24,807 bases of DNA from Morganella morganii (GCF_003996855.1 NZ_NRQY01000005.1:1142-25948), one strand, 5' to 3'; shown: positions 1 to 6,802, counted from the stretch's first letter. Numbers and translations: made by a program. The notes: a model not told the origin generated them from the sequence alone.

Positions 1-2
1 TA

Positions 3-1031
3 AAAGTTTATGATATGTGGGATGGTACATTAGCACATTTAAAAAATTTATTATCTGGCGGCTGTACTTCATTTTCAGAAGAAGACTACGAATTCATTCT
101 TAAATTCGGTCGTAAAATCGTTGTTAAACTGGAAGAATTATCCGGATTAAACGCCGTTAAATCATCCGATAATTTATTAAACATACGTCAAATTATCGAA
201 AATGGTGATATTTTATATATAAGAGGAAAACTAAACAGTGATTTAGTTAAACGGGTGGTAAAATGTATTATTCAGGAAATGACAGACGCATTTATTGCCA
301 CACCAGATAAAGAGAAACATTATACCTGTGTGATTGATGAAGCCCGTTTCGTTATCAGCCCTGAAATAGCCGATGCAATGGCAACTATCGTGTCCTCTCA
401 CGCAAATATGATTTTAGCCTATCAGGAATCCGACGATCTGTTAAATATAAAAGGTTATTCATCAACAATAGCCGCATCGATAAAATCATCGATTGAAACC
501 AACAGTAATATTGTAATTGTACAAAAATGCAATTATAAAACGGCGGAATTACTGGCGCAGGAATCCGGCACGATACCGCTAACCATCACCAAATTAGAAC
601 ATGTCAATACGGATGATTTCGGGGCGGAAAGTTGGGGCGGAAAACGTCTTATCGGGCAGCAGGAAGATTATTTAATTCCGATAAACACCATACTCACTTT
701 ACCGTCGCGGGTTGGTGTATTAAAAACCGTCAGTTCTCTGAGTAGAATAATCTTTTCATGCTGGGTTAGTGTCGATAAATTTACGCCATTACCAGCAGAA
801 GTAAAATCCCCGATACCAAAAAAAGAAAATGCACCAACAGCACAACAGGAAGACAATCAAAATCCTGAACCGTCTTATGAGTATATTCCGACAGAGAACG
901 ATAAACAGTTTGCGTGCCGGATAGTGGATAATGACACCGATTCTATCACTGTAACCCCGCCGACACCGACGACTGACAACGAGGAAGATATTTTGCGGGA
1001 TAACGTACTTAACATGTTCAAAGAGGAATAA
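3..1031 (+). CDS. Type IV coupling protein (T4CP, MobB/VirD4-like), C-terminal part
   Basis: The reading frame is open from the first complete codon of the window, so the real start lies upstream and the first internal ATG (15) is not a start. The visible ~340 residues are the C-terminal part of a hexameric inner-membrane DNA-pumping ATPase that links the relaxosome to the T4SS. A Walker B-like segment (CVIDEARF, near residue 108 from position 3) is followed by a helicase-like ATPase core and a proline- and acid-rich tail ending in a short helix. The Walker A region and N-terminal membrane helices would be outside the window. The relaxase at the far right end looks MOBC-like, and MOBC relaxases are classically paired with MobB-type coupling proteins (CloDF13), so a MobB-like assignment is inferred. 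Two genes follow almost without gaps, which suggests one operon. Confidence 0.75.
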   Translation, partial: KVYDMWDGTLAHLKNLLSGGCTSFSEEDYEFILKFGRKIVVKLEELSGLNAVKSSDNLLNIRQIIENGDILYIRGKLNSDLVKRVVKCIIQEMTDAFIATPDKEKHYTCVIDEARFVISPEIADAMATIVSSHANMILAYQESDDLLNIKGYSSTIAASIKSSIETNSNIVIVQKCNYKTAELLAQESGTIPLTITKLEHVNTDDFGAESWGGKRLIGQQEDYLIPINTILTLPSRVGVLKTVSSLSRIIFSCWVSVDKFTPLPAEVKSPIPKKENAPTAQQEDNQNPEPSYEYIPTENDKQFACRIVDNDTDSITVTPPTPTTDNEEDILRDNVLNMFKEE

Positions 1032-1034
1032 ATA

Positions 1035-1499
1035 ATGTTCCGGTTAGCCACGCCAGCCGATTATGAGTTTTTGCCCGACCTCGGACTGTATGAGTTGCGT
1101 TTTGACAAACGCCCGATTAAGGGTGTGCGCTGTGATGATCCGGTACAGGGTGCGGCACAGTATAATCAGGCCAGAACACAATTTAAAAGCGCACTACGGG
1201 CGCGTCCGGTCAAAAAAAAGCAACGCTGGGCTATCAGTCCTGACCTGAATTTTAACGAGGTGATCCAATGGGCGCTAAAATTTGGTTCCCCCGTGCAGTG
1301 TCAGTTAATCCTGAACCTGTATCATGAACGCCAGCCGGATAAATTTTCTCATATGGCCATCGAACTGGCAGCCACCAATAGCGGCGAGGACGACTTATTA
1401 AATTTCGTGCTGTTTCTTTTTGATAAACGTTTCGCCTGTAATGTGTCACTACTCTGTACGCTTGAAGAAAAAGCCACCGGTAAGGATGCTCAACCATGA
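1035..1499 (+). CDS. Unknown protein, 154 aa, downstream of coupling protein
   Basis: I do not recognise this protein. It starts 3 nt after the coupling-protein stop, with a GAGG Shine-Dalgarno sequence inside the end of the upstream gene, so it is very probably cotranslated. No signal peptide or membrane helix is evident. The first ~70 residues are basic, with a KKKQRW patch near residue 60. The rest is mixed helical and contains two Cys (near residues 139 and 145). Its stop overlaps the next start (ATGA), so the three genes form an operon and this product probably has an accessory role in mobilisation or coupling. That is context only. Another out-of-frame reading (1063-1248) is a shadow. 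Confidence 0.7.
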   Translation: MFRLATPADYEFLPDLGLYELRFDKRPIKGVRCDDPVQGAAQYNQARTQFKSALRARPVKKKQRWAISPDLNFNEVIQWALKFGSPVQCQLILNLYHERQPDKFSHMAIELAATNSGEDDLLNFVLFLFDKRFACNVSLLCTLEEKATGKDAQP

Positions 1500-2077
1500 A
1501 AACAAAAAATATCACGTTGGTTTTTAATGACATAATTACGTTAATGATGTGGGATGAATCACATGCCCCCCGCCCGTCTTCCCGCGACTGTGCGGACGGG
1601 CAAAAAGTGACCTTTTTTATTCAGCGGCTCTATACCGCCAGTAAGCTGAAAAAATTCAAATCCCGCCTACACTATGTGCGTCATGTACTGTCTGTTAAAG
1701 CGATAGACTTGATCACACCCAAATTACTGACCGCCCAACAAGAATACCTCGATACGGTTAAAACCCTCAAACGAACCTGTCAGCAACTATCATTAACGAA
1801 CTTAGTCGATGATGAACTGTTACATAAACAAACGTCTGTCACGGTTGATATACTTCCCTGCCCCCCCGTTCTGACGTTTATCCGTATCAATCAGGCCGCC
1901 GATGAAGCCAACCGGATCATGTATCGGCTCTATAAATCGGGGGTGGTCAGCGCAAAAGAGTATTTTGATGAAAGAAAAGAAATATTCAAAATAATCAATC
2001 AATTAAAAAAGGATATAACAAAGATAGCGTGGCAGGTTGAAAACGCAGTACAGGAAGAAAAAAAAAGGGAAGCGTAG
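1496..2077 (+). CDS. Unknown protein, 193 aa, possible DUF1845/AcaB-like conjugation accessory
   Basis: The start codon overlaps the upstream stop as ATGA, with AAGGA about 9 nt upstream. The protein is soluble and basic, predicted mostly helical, with no signal peptide. Its second half (about residues 110-193) has an alternating pattern: a beta-rich stretch (VTVDILPCPP), then helices containing ADEANRIMYRLYKSGVVSAK and a charged coiled tail. This arrangement is loosely reminiscent of the PFL_4669/DUF1845 (AcaB-like) proteins found in integrative conjugative elements, but I regard that as a weak hint. It is the last gene of the coupling-protein operon. A strong hairpin overlaps its stop codon. 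An alternative is a wholly new conjugation accessory family. Confidence 0.65.
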   Translation: MKTKNITLVFNDIITLMMWDESHAPRPSSRDCADGQKVTFFIQRLYTASKLKKFKSRLHYVRHVLSVKAIDLITPKLLTAQQEYLDTVKTLKRTCQQLSLTNLVDDELLHKQTSVTVDILPCPPVLTFIRINQAADEANRIMYRLYKSGVVSAKEYFDERKEIFKIINQLKKDITKIAWQVENAVQEEKKREA

Positions 2078-2085
2078 CTTCCCTT
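2065..2085 (+). terminator. Intrinsic terminator of the coupling-protein operon
   Basis: Stem GGGAAGC (2067-2073), loop GTA, stem GCTTCCC (2077-2083), flanked by A residues on the left and TT then a T-rich stretch (2091-2097) on the right. The stem and loop include the TAG stop of the 193-aa gene. The A-run on the left and T-run on the right could also stop minus-strand transcription reaching it from the 126-aa gene, so it may be bidirectional. Confidence 0.75.
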
Positions 2086-2102
2086 ATGTCTCTTTTTATG
2101 CT

Positions 2103-2483
2103 CTAAGAGCGGCGAAAGAGTGTTAGTGTAATGTCAACAACGTCTAAGATATCAATTACATACTTAAACTCTTTATCAGAGTTAAGGTAAAAGAGATCAA
2201 TCTCAACATTACCATTACGTCTAAATATTGCATGAATAATAAATTTATCTGTGCACCACGTTTTTAACAAACACCGATCATCAGTAAATTTAACATCATG
2301 TTTAACCAGATTTAAAGGCGGTTTTGCGGATAGGTTTTTAATATAATTATTAAAAACGTCTAACGGAACAGTCACAATATAGTGACTTATTCCGATTAAT
2401 CCTAACCCATCACAATCCCCGACATAACTCATTGTAAAACTAGGGATTGTAAACAATAAATCCTCGTTAGAAATTTTTTCCAT
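2103..2483 (-). CDS. Unknown protein, 126 aa
   Basis: I do not recognise this protein. AAGGA lies about 7 nt upstream of the ATG at 2483, which supports the start. The 126 residues contain alternating hydrophobic strands (IVTVPLDVF, FIIHAIFRR, VEIDLFYL) and a hydrophobic C-terminal helix (VIDILDVVDITLTLF). That pattern suggests a small alpha/beta soluble domain. No signal peptide is visible. There are four Cys with no zinc-binding spacing. The gene is convergent with the coupling-protein operon and lies downstream of the ardC-like gene on the same strand, separated by 270 nt that hold an ardC terminator and a pair of competing hairpins. It is a plausible plasmid accessory gene of unknown role. 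Confidence 0.6.
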   Translation of the reverse strand: MEKISNEDLLFTIPSFTMSYVGDCDGLGLIGISHYIVTVPLDVFNNYIKNLSAKPPLNLVKHDVKFTDDRCLLKTWCTDKFIIHAIFRRNGNVEIDLFYLNSDKEFKYVIDILDVVDITLTLFRRS

Positions 2484-2503
2484 GATAATTCCTTAGCAGG
2501 AAT

Positions 2504-2538
2504 AACATGTGCCGTAGGCACAATGTTATTGCCTACGG
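2504..2538. promoter_or_regulatory. Two overlapping, mutually exclusive hairpins upstream of the 126-aa gene
   Basis: Hairpin A pairs TGTGCC (2508-2513) with GGCACA (2517-2522), extended by AACA/TGTT with a bulge. Hairpin B pairs CCGTAGGCA (2512-2520) with TGCCTACGG (2530-2538) across a 9-nt loop. They share bases, so only one can form at a time. The pair sits just upstream of the Shine-Dalgarno of the minus-strand gene (its 5' leader) and could act as an attenuator or as a terminator/operator. No clear T-run follows either hairpin. Confidence 0.4.
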
Positions 2539-2719
2539 TTTAAAATTAAGATTAGCGTTTCAACTGGCTATTACGCTCCATACCAGTAAGTGAATTGTAT
2601 CATATTCATACAGCAATTACAGACAAAAACCACTAATGACCAGAAACAACGGGGCGCTATGGAAAAAGAGGAAAAATTCCACTTTCTTTTATGTGGGATT
2701 TTGACATCCTTATGACGTT

Positions 2720-2745
2720 TTACAAACCCCGCATTCGCGGGGTCT
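2720..2745 (-). terminator. Probable intrinsic terminator downstream of the ardC-like gene
   Basis: On the minus strand, CCCCGC (complement of 2737-2742) pairs with GCGGGG (complement of 2727-2732) around a 4-nt loop, followed by TTTGTAAAAC. The hairpin lies about 10 nt after the ardC-like stop. The T-tract is short and interrupted, so efficiency is uncertain. Confidence 0.6.
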
Positions 2746-2753
2746 GAACCTGA

Positions 2754-3716
2754 TCAGCACTCCATTAAATAGCGGTGCGCTTTTGAAGCAGCCGCCGCCG
2801 CTTTGAAAATGTAGCGTTTATCGTCTTTCAGTGACTTCAGCCATGATGCAATATAGCTTTCGTGCTGAACCTCCCCCGCCACTCCCAGATCAGCCATTAA
2901 AAACGCGCTGCCCAGCTCGGCGATCAGTTCTTCAAAGGCGTACCCTTCCGATCCAAATCTCCCTTTCATTTCACGGTTTAAACGGCTCTTACCCCCGCTC
3001 CAGTGGGTCAGCTCATGAAGGCCGGTGGCGTAAAAATTAGCAGCATCAGCAAACAAGTGACGTTCCGGCAACCAGATTTCATCTGTGGCCGGTTTAAAAA
3101 ATGCCTGTTGACCACGTTCGGTAATGTTCGCGCCGGTGCGCTGGAACAGTGCTTCAACCTCCGGCAGCGGGTCAAACTCGTCACCCGGCTGTGATTCAAT
3201 CTCGGCGCCATTTTCGGCGCCCATTTCCAACCCGTCGATTTGCCCGACGTTAAACACGGTGAAGGTTTTCAGCATGGGGATTTTTTCAATCTCGCCGTCC
3301 TCGGCTTCTTTTTCCAGCGTCTTGTAAAAAATAGCTGTCGTTCCGTGCTCTCCTTTACGCACTTGTGCGCCCTGTTCCTGAGCCTGTTTGTAGGTCAACC
3401 AGCGGGAATCATTAAACCCCTGCTTTGCCGCGCTACACCATAACAACATGATATTCATGCCGCTGTAGGCTGTACCGGTCACAAAATTTGACGGAATACC
3501 AGACACCGAACCGTTACGCTTCCACGGACACACCCACGGTTTAACGCCCATTTCGAGGGCTTCTATAATGCTGTCCGTCACTGTCTGATAAATATCTGTT
3601 TTGGTTTTGTTTTTAGAAAATTTCGTTTTTGTGGAGCCTGACGGCTCCAGCGGGGATACGCTGGCCGCCGCTGCGGGGTTAGGGGTGCTTGTCTGGGTGT
3701 GCAGATTCATAGTCAT
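2754..3716 (-). CDS. ardC: ArdC-type antirestriction protein (N-terminal ssDNA-binding domain plus zincin-like domain)
   Basis: ArdC proteins bind ssDNA and protect incoming plasmid DNA from restriction in the recipient. The N-terminal ssDNA-binding domain starts near residue 40 (DIYQTVTDSIIEAL) and includes the typical KPW..PWKRNG segment. The C-terminal metallopeptidase-like domain carries HELTH (about 234-238) and a downstream EELIAE (262-267) supplying the third zinc ligand. Length (320 aa) fits the family. I chose the ATG at 3716 because GGAG lies 8 nt upstream. A longer frame to 3794 has no comparable site and runs into a large inverted repeat. The first ~35 residues are a low-complexity Ala/Pro/Ser/Thr leader. 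The gene is monocistronic between a palindromic promoter region and a terminator. Expression early after transfer is inferred from the family role. Confidence 0.9.
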   Translation of the reverse strand: MTMNLHTQTSTPNPAAAASVSPLEPSGSTKTKFSKNKTKTDIYQTVTDSIIEALEMGVKPWVCPWKRNGSVSGIPSNFVTGTAYSGMNIMLLWCSAAKQGFNDSRWLTYKQAQEQGAQVRKGEHGTTAIFYKTLEKEAEDGEIEKIPMLKTFTVFNVGQIDGLEMGAENGAEIESQPGDEFDPLPEVEALFQRTGANITERGQQAFFKPATDEIWLPERHLFADAANFYATGLHELTHWSGGKSRLNREMKGRFGSEGYAFEELIAELGSAFLMADLGVAGEVQHESYIASWLKSLKDDKRYIFKAAAAASKAHRYLMEC

Positions 3717-3746
3717 GGTTCTTTCTCCGTCAGTGTGAATTTCGTC

Positions 3747-3866
3747 TTCGTATCGCCTGACGGTTCGACGCCCCGTTATCGTTCTGGTCTGCAAGGGCGC
3801 GGAGCGTTTATATACCCTTGCGGAACAGGTTGTAACGGGGAACGATTACCGGAAGCCTGATACGAA
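3747..3866. promoter_or_regulatory. 120-bp concentric imperfect inverted repeat upstream of the ardC-like gene
   Basis: Three paired blocks share one centre near 3806: TTCGTATC (3747-3754) with GATACGAA (3859-3866), CCCCGTTA (3771-3778) with TAACGGGG (3833-3840), and GCAAGGG (3791-3797) with CCCTTGC (3815-3821). The inner loop contains TTTATATA. The structure ends about 30 nt upstream of the ardC-like start. It could be a cruciform operator, or a single-strand promoter of the Frpo type that folds when ssDNA enters a recipient. The latter is inference only. The rest of 3867-3970 shows no gene. Confidence 0.55.
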
Positions 3867-3970
3867 GGGGAAAGGCAGCACAGGAGAAAATGACGGCCAG
3901 CACACACGGACTTAGCGCCCCTTACGCTGTAGTGGTGGAATGGTTTTGACTTTGCTGTTAATCAGGATAC

Positions 3971-4023
3971 TTGATTATTTTTCCATCACTCATCATACTT
4001 ATGCGCATACCATTGCGCATAAG
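3971..4023 (+). promoter_or_regulatory. Promoter and operator of the first ccdAB-like operon
   Basis: A sigma70-like promoter TTGATT (3971-3976), 17-nt spacer, CATACT (3994-3999) is followed directly by a perfect inverted repeat: CTTATGCGCA (3998-4007), 6-nt spacer, TGCGCATAAG (4014-4023). The repeat covers the expected transcription start and lies 10 nt before the antitoxin ATG. That fits autorepression by the ribbon-helix-helix antitoxin and its toxin complex. Confidence 0.6.
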
Positions 4024-4033
4024 AGTAAAAACC

Positions 4034-4282
4034 ATGAATACAGCCACCTCCACCCGTAACAGCAACAAAAGAAGCACTAACGTGTACCTGACGGCCTCAC
4101 TGGTTGATAAAGCCCGGAGTATGGACATGAACCTGTCAGCAACACTGGATACCCTTCTGGCTCAGGCAATAGAGGCAAAAAATATTGAGCGCGAAGAAGA
4201 AAAAGAGGATATGCAAGCTATGAATAAATTTATGGCAAAAGCTGGAATGCTAACAGATGACGATTTCTTTGGGAGTCTGTAA
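4034..4282 (+). CDS. ccdA: CcdA-like antitoxin (first TA pair)
   Basis: An 82-residue protein with a ribbon-helix-helix DNA-binding half (STNVYLTASLVDKARSMD, about 14-31) and a charged, flexible C-terminus (EREEEKEDMQ ... NKFMAKAGMLTDDDFFGSL). The C-terminal layout, ending in an aromatic-rich acidic tip, matches CcdA antitoxins that wrap the CcdB dimer. I start at the ATG at 4034, because the in-frame extension upstream to 3971 would translate through the operator. Its stop overlaps the next start (TAATG), the usual coupling of antitoxin and toxin. It should neutralise the downstream toxin and repress its own promoter at the inverted repeat 3998-4023. It differs in sequence from the second CcdA at 9133-9369, so cross-neutralisation seems unlikely. 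Confidence 0.8.
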   Translation: MNTATSTRNSNKRSTNVYLTASLVDKARSMDMNLSATLDTLLAQAIEAKNIEREEEKEDMQAMNKFMAKAGMLTDDDFFGSL

Positions 4283-4605
4283 TGCCAAAGCAATTTGATG
4301 TATATCGCAATCCATCGGCCAAAACGAATAAACTTTGGCCGTTCTACCTTATTCTCCAGAATGATTATTTTGACGATTTAACGACAAGGATTGTCGTTCC
4401 TTTGGTATCAAAAAATGACATTAGTCTAAATAAAAAAAGGATTACACCAATGATTGTTATTGATGAAGCTGAATTCTATGTATTCATCCCAGCGGTAACA
4501 TTTTTGGATGCAAAGAAAATAAGTAAAAAAGATTTTATATGTAATGTAGCTTCATCCAGAAACGAAATAATTCCAGCTCTTGATGCCATTGTTACTAACA
4601 CCTGA
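4282..4605 (+). CDS. ccdB: CcdB-like toxin with non-canonical C-terminus (first TA pair)
   Basis: This 107-aa protein follows the CcdB layout: N-terminal QFDVYRNP, central TRIVVPLV, PMIVIDEAEFYVFIPAV, and a C-terminal helix with NEIIPALDAIV. CcdB poisons DNA gyrase in the cytoplasm of plasmid-free daughters. In studied CcdB proteins the last residues (Trp-Gly-Ile in F, with Gly-Ile kept in relatives) are essential for gyrase poisoning. Here the protein ends VTNT and lacks Gly-Ile. The fold is probably intact, but the target or activity may differ, or the toxin may be defective. It is translationally coupled to the antitoxin. Compare the second CcdB at 8816-9130, which keeps DGI. Confidence 0.8.
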   Translation: MPKQFDVYRNPSAKTNKLWPFYLILQNDYFDDLTTRIVVPLVSKNDISLNKKRITPMIVIDEAEFYVFIPAVTFLDAKKISKKDFICNVASSRNEIIPALDAIVTNT

Positions 4606-5178
4606 CCCTGTTCTGATGATTGTGCATTCATTACACACAACAAACAAATATACTAACAAACAAATTAACTAACCAATTGCGTGACAGTGTGACACTTTTC
4701 ACGCTTCCGGCAGGGCGTCGGTAAAACGCTCATTCTGCCGAATCCGGCAACTTATCGGCCCCGTTTCTGTGGATAACGCTATATGTTGTATCGGTCGCAG
4801 CTGACGGACATACTATATGTTGTGTCGGGCGGGGCGGGTTCCTTTCAACCGTGGGGGTGTGTTTGTGTCTGCCCTGCCACGGCCATTTCGTAAAACGCCG
4901 CACCGGAGTGACATTTTAATATTGGTGCTACAAACGAGGGGCGCGTAAGAGTCATTATGTTAAATTAATGATTTAACATCAAAAAATAGCGCATTCATCA
5001 CGCCATCCTCACTTCTCGTCTGAAATCCCACCTAAACCAGCCGCAAACTGGCCCTTTCCAGCCTGTAATAAAATTACAGATTTTTGCCCACTCAGACCGT
5101 TTTTTAACATCTTTTGGATTCGACTAAAAATCAGCAGTGAACGTCTGTTTTTAACAAATTGCACAGCACATACATATA
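4606..5178. other. Non-coding region with DnaA box and direct repeats (possible second origin or oriT-type region)
   Basis: No convincing gene is seen. Contents: AACAAACAAAT twice (4639-4649, 4655-4665; 16-bp period); GCGTGA/TCACGC inverted repeat (4679-4684, 4699-4704); TGCCG/CGGCA (4736-4740, 4745-4749); a perfect DnaA box; CTATATGTTGTRTCGG twice (4779-4794, 4813-4828); and the inverted repeat ATGTTAAAT/ATTTAACAT (4957-4965, 4971-4979). This density is typical of an origin or regulatory region. Its role is unproven because the RepA-dependent origin is expected downstream of repA. Confidence 0.5.
4768..4776 (-). other. Perfect DnaA box
   Basis: The plus strand reads TGTGGATAA, the exact complement of the DnaA consensus TTATCCACA. 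It lies 3 nt before the first of two CTATATGTTGTRTCGG direct repeats. One 9-mer can occur by chance, but together with the repeats it suggests host initiator binding. Confidence 0.5.
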
Positions 5179-5313
5179 TGCAAATACAAAGAAAATACAG
5201 AATTGCAAATAAGTTGCACATACAAACTTGCAAATACAATGCAAACCCTGTATTGTATTTGCATAGAAAAGCCATTTACGTACATAACATGCAAATACAG
5301 ATGTGTATTTGCA
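5179..5313. repeat. Centromere-like array of TGCAAATACA repeats (parS candidate)
   Basis: TGCAAATACA occurs directly at 5179-5188, 5229-5238 and 5290-5299 and inverted at 5254-5263 and 5304-5313. Degenerate copies lie at 5204-5213 and 5215-5224. The last pair forms a palindrome with a 4-nt spacer (5290-5313), 17 nt before the parA start. The array also overlaps the expected promoter. It is the likely binding site of the ribbon-helix-helix partner, serving as both centromere and operator. Related sequence recurs at 5993-6030. Confidence 0.7.
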
Positions 5314-5330
5314 CCGCAATTGGAGGTTGC

Positions 5331-5987
5331 ATGTCTAAAGTCATTATGCTGGGAAGTCACAAAGGGGGCGTAGGGAAAACTACGCTGGCGGCCAACATTG
5401 CCGTTTTACTGATCAAGCGAGGGAAAAGAGTCATCATCCTGAAAGGCGATAAAAATGATGAGCTTTCAGACTGGCTCGAACGCAGGACGACAGCCGGATG
5501 TAAACCCGTTGCTATCCGCGATGTTCAGGGAAATATCAGCGGTGAGATAGATAAACTCAGAAAAATGTCTGATGTTGTTATCGTTGATACCGCAGGTCAT
5601 GACAGCATCGAGTTCCGAAGCGCGATAAGTGTTGCAGACATACTGCTTTCCCCTGTCCGTCCTTCCGCTCAGGTTGAAGTTGATACCATAGCAGCCATGA
5701 CCAATGTAGTGCGCAAGGCCCAGGAACTGAATAACCCTCAACTACAGGCATACATAGTACTGGCTCGTTGTAAAACGCAGTATGGAAACACCGATGCAAG
5801 CGAGTTAACCAAATCGCTCACGAGCAACCCGATATGGCTCCAGCCCTGTAAAAATCGCATATCGCAACTCGATATTTTTGAAAAAGCCTTTAACGAAGGA
5901 AAGGGCGTACATGAGCTAAAAAAAGGCAGTAGCCTTGGAAAAGCAAAGGCACAGGTAGAACTGCTCATCGATGAGTTAGGTGCTTAA
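5331..5987 (+). CDS. parA: ParA-family (ParF-like) partition ATPase
   Basis: A 218-residue cytoplasmic ATPase with the deviant Walker A motif KGGVGKTT (about 11-18), a Walker A' region (VIILKGDKND, in place of the usual D-x-D) and Walker B VVIVDTAG. The short length without an N-terminal DNA-binding domain places it with type Ib ParA proteins such as ParF. These form ATP-dependent gradients on the nucleoid and move plasmid copies apart. I chose the ATG at 5331, which has GGAGG just upstream; a longer in-frame extension to 5178 would run through the repeat array. The ribbon-helix-helix gene follows after 58 nt holding a strong inverted repeat. The operon is probably autoregulated by that partner through the repeats. 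Confidence 0.9.
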   Translation: MSKVIMLGSHKGGVGKTTLAANIAVLLIKRGKRVIILKGDKNDELSDWLERRTTAGCKPVAIRDVQGNISGEIDKLRKMSDVVIVDTAGHDSIEFRSAISVADILLSPVRPSAQVEVDTIAAMTNVVRKAQELNNPQLQAYIVLARCKTQYGNTDASELTKSLTSNPIWLQPCKNRISQLDIFEKAFNEGKGVHELKKGSSLGKAKAQVELLIDELGA

Positions 5988-5992
5988 TTGTC

Positions 5993-6030
5993 ATTGCAAT
6001 GCAAATATGTTATTGTATTTGCATTGCAAT
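5993..6030. promoter_or_regulatory. 15-bp inverted repeat between parA and its partner gene
   Basis: ATTGCAATGCAAATA (5993-6007) pairs perfectly with TATTTGCATTGCAAT (6016-6030) across 8 nt. The arms contain the ATGCAAATA core of the upstream array, so this is probably another site for the partition DNA-binding protein. It might allow separate control of the second gene. As RNA it would form a strong hairpin just before the Shine-Dalgarno of the next gene. Confidence 0.65.
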
Positions 6031-6045
6031 TAAGAGGTGAGGAAA

Positions 6046-6333
6046 ATGGCTAAACTGGACAGTACAAAACTCCATACCCCAATAAACCATGAAGAGGGGG
6101 GGAACAGCAAGAAAGCGGCTCTGACACGGTTTATCTCAGAAGCGGAAAAACGGACTGGCGCACCCTCTAAAACCGTGACATTCCGTTTTCCAAACGAATA
6201 TATAGAATTACTGGAAAATGTGGCTAATGAATTTGGCGTCAACCGTATCAATGTACTTAAAGCTGCCCTACAGATGTTTAATGACGCTGATGATAATCAA
6301 AAAAACGTGTATTTTGTGAAAACCATTAAATGA
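6046..6333 (+). CDS. parB: Ribbon-helix-helix partition protein (ParG-like)
   Basis: A 95-residue protein with a disordered, basic N-terminus (about 1-40: NSKKAALTRFISEAEKRTGAP) and a C-terminal ribbon-helix-helix (KTVTFRFPNEYIELLENVANEFGVNRINVLKAAL, seen in pieces from about 44 to 77). This two-part layout matches ParG, which binds the centromere with its C-terminal domain and stimulates the ATPase with its tail. GAGGTGAGG precedes the ATG at 6046; a GTG at 6037 in the same frame lies within that Shine-Dalgarno and is rejected. It follows the parA gene directly and likely binds the TGCAAATACA repeats. The gene symbol is by role only. Confidence 0.8.
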   Translation: MAKLDSTKLHTPINHEEGGNSKKAALTRFISEAEKRTGAPSKTVTFRFPNEYIELLENVANEFGVNRINVLKAALQMFNDADDNQKNVYFVKTIK

Positions 6334-6386
6334 TAGATTTAGTTGAACTACAAAAAATAGCCCACGAAACAGGTCACGCCTATTAG
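6330..6386 (+). CDS. Possible 18-codon ORF overlapping the end of the partition operon
   Basis: ATGA overlaps the stop of the partition gene and opens an 18-codon frame (MIDLVELQKI ... HAY) ending at TAG. Beyond the TAG the same frame stays open for about 20 codons. It could be a remnant of a third gene cut by a nonsense change, or a chance ORF. There is no independent Shine-Dalgarno. Confidence 0.2.
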   Translation: MIDLVELQKIAHETGHAY

Positions 6387-6734
6387 GGGTATTGCGCAAA
6401 TTTCCTCGATATACGCCACGCAAGGATTAAAAATACATATTAATCAAATACTTAATTGTTAAAAACTCTCTTTGAGCCGATATTCTGCGTGTCGGCCCAA
6501 CGATTTTAAGAATGTGAATATAAGTGAAATGGCTAACTGTCTGAAATATCAAAATATATTACACATCTGAAATCATGCCTAAAACCGCGTCTTTTAAATC
6601 GCAAAACGGCACTTAATGCACACCAATGTCTAATATTCGATTTTTTAGACACTTTTTGCATGTTTCATTTGACCACTTCGTTAGAACTCAAAAAAATATA
6701 GTCAACTATATGATATAGCTGAAATATTTCCTTT

Positions 6735-6780
6735 CAGGTGGCACTTTTCGTGGAAATGTGCACACAACCCCAGATTGGTT
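6735..6780. other. Segment resembling the region upstream of blaTEM in Tn3
   Basis: About 38 of 46 bases match, by my recollection, the stretch starting CAGGTGGCACTTTTCG that precedes the bla promoter in Tn3 and common cloning vectors. No transposon inverted repeat, transposase, resolvase or bla gene is present here, so this is a short shared segment rather than a Tn3 element. Confidence 0.45.
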
Positions 6781-6802
6781 AAGAAATGCACATGGTGTGC
6801 GG

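Noticed and set aside
3717..3794. Longer N-terminus for the ArdC-like protein
   Set aside because: It would start inside the large inverted repeat and lacks a ribosome site, whereas GGAG precedes the ATG at 3716.
5179..5313. CRISPR array
   Set aside because: Repeats are only 10 bp, irregularly spaced and in both orientations, next to parA; a centromere explains them.
6735..6780. Tn3-family transposon
   Set aside because: Only a short similarity to the bla upstream region; no inverted repeats, transposase, resolvase or resistance gene.
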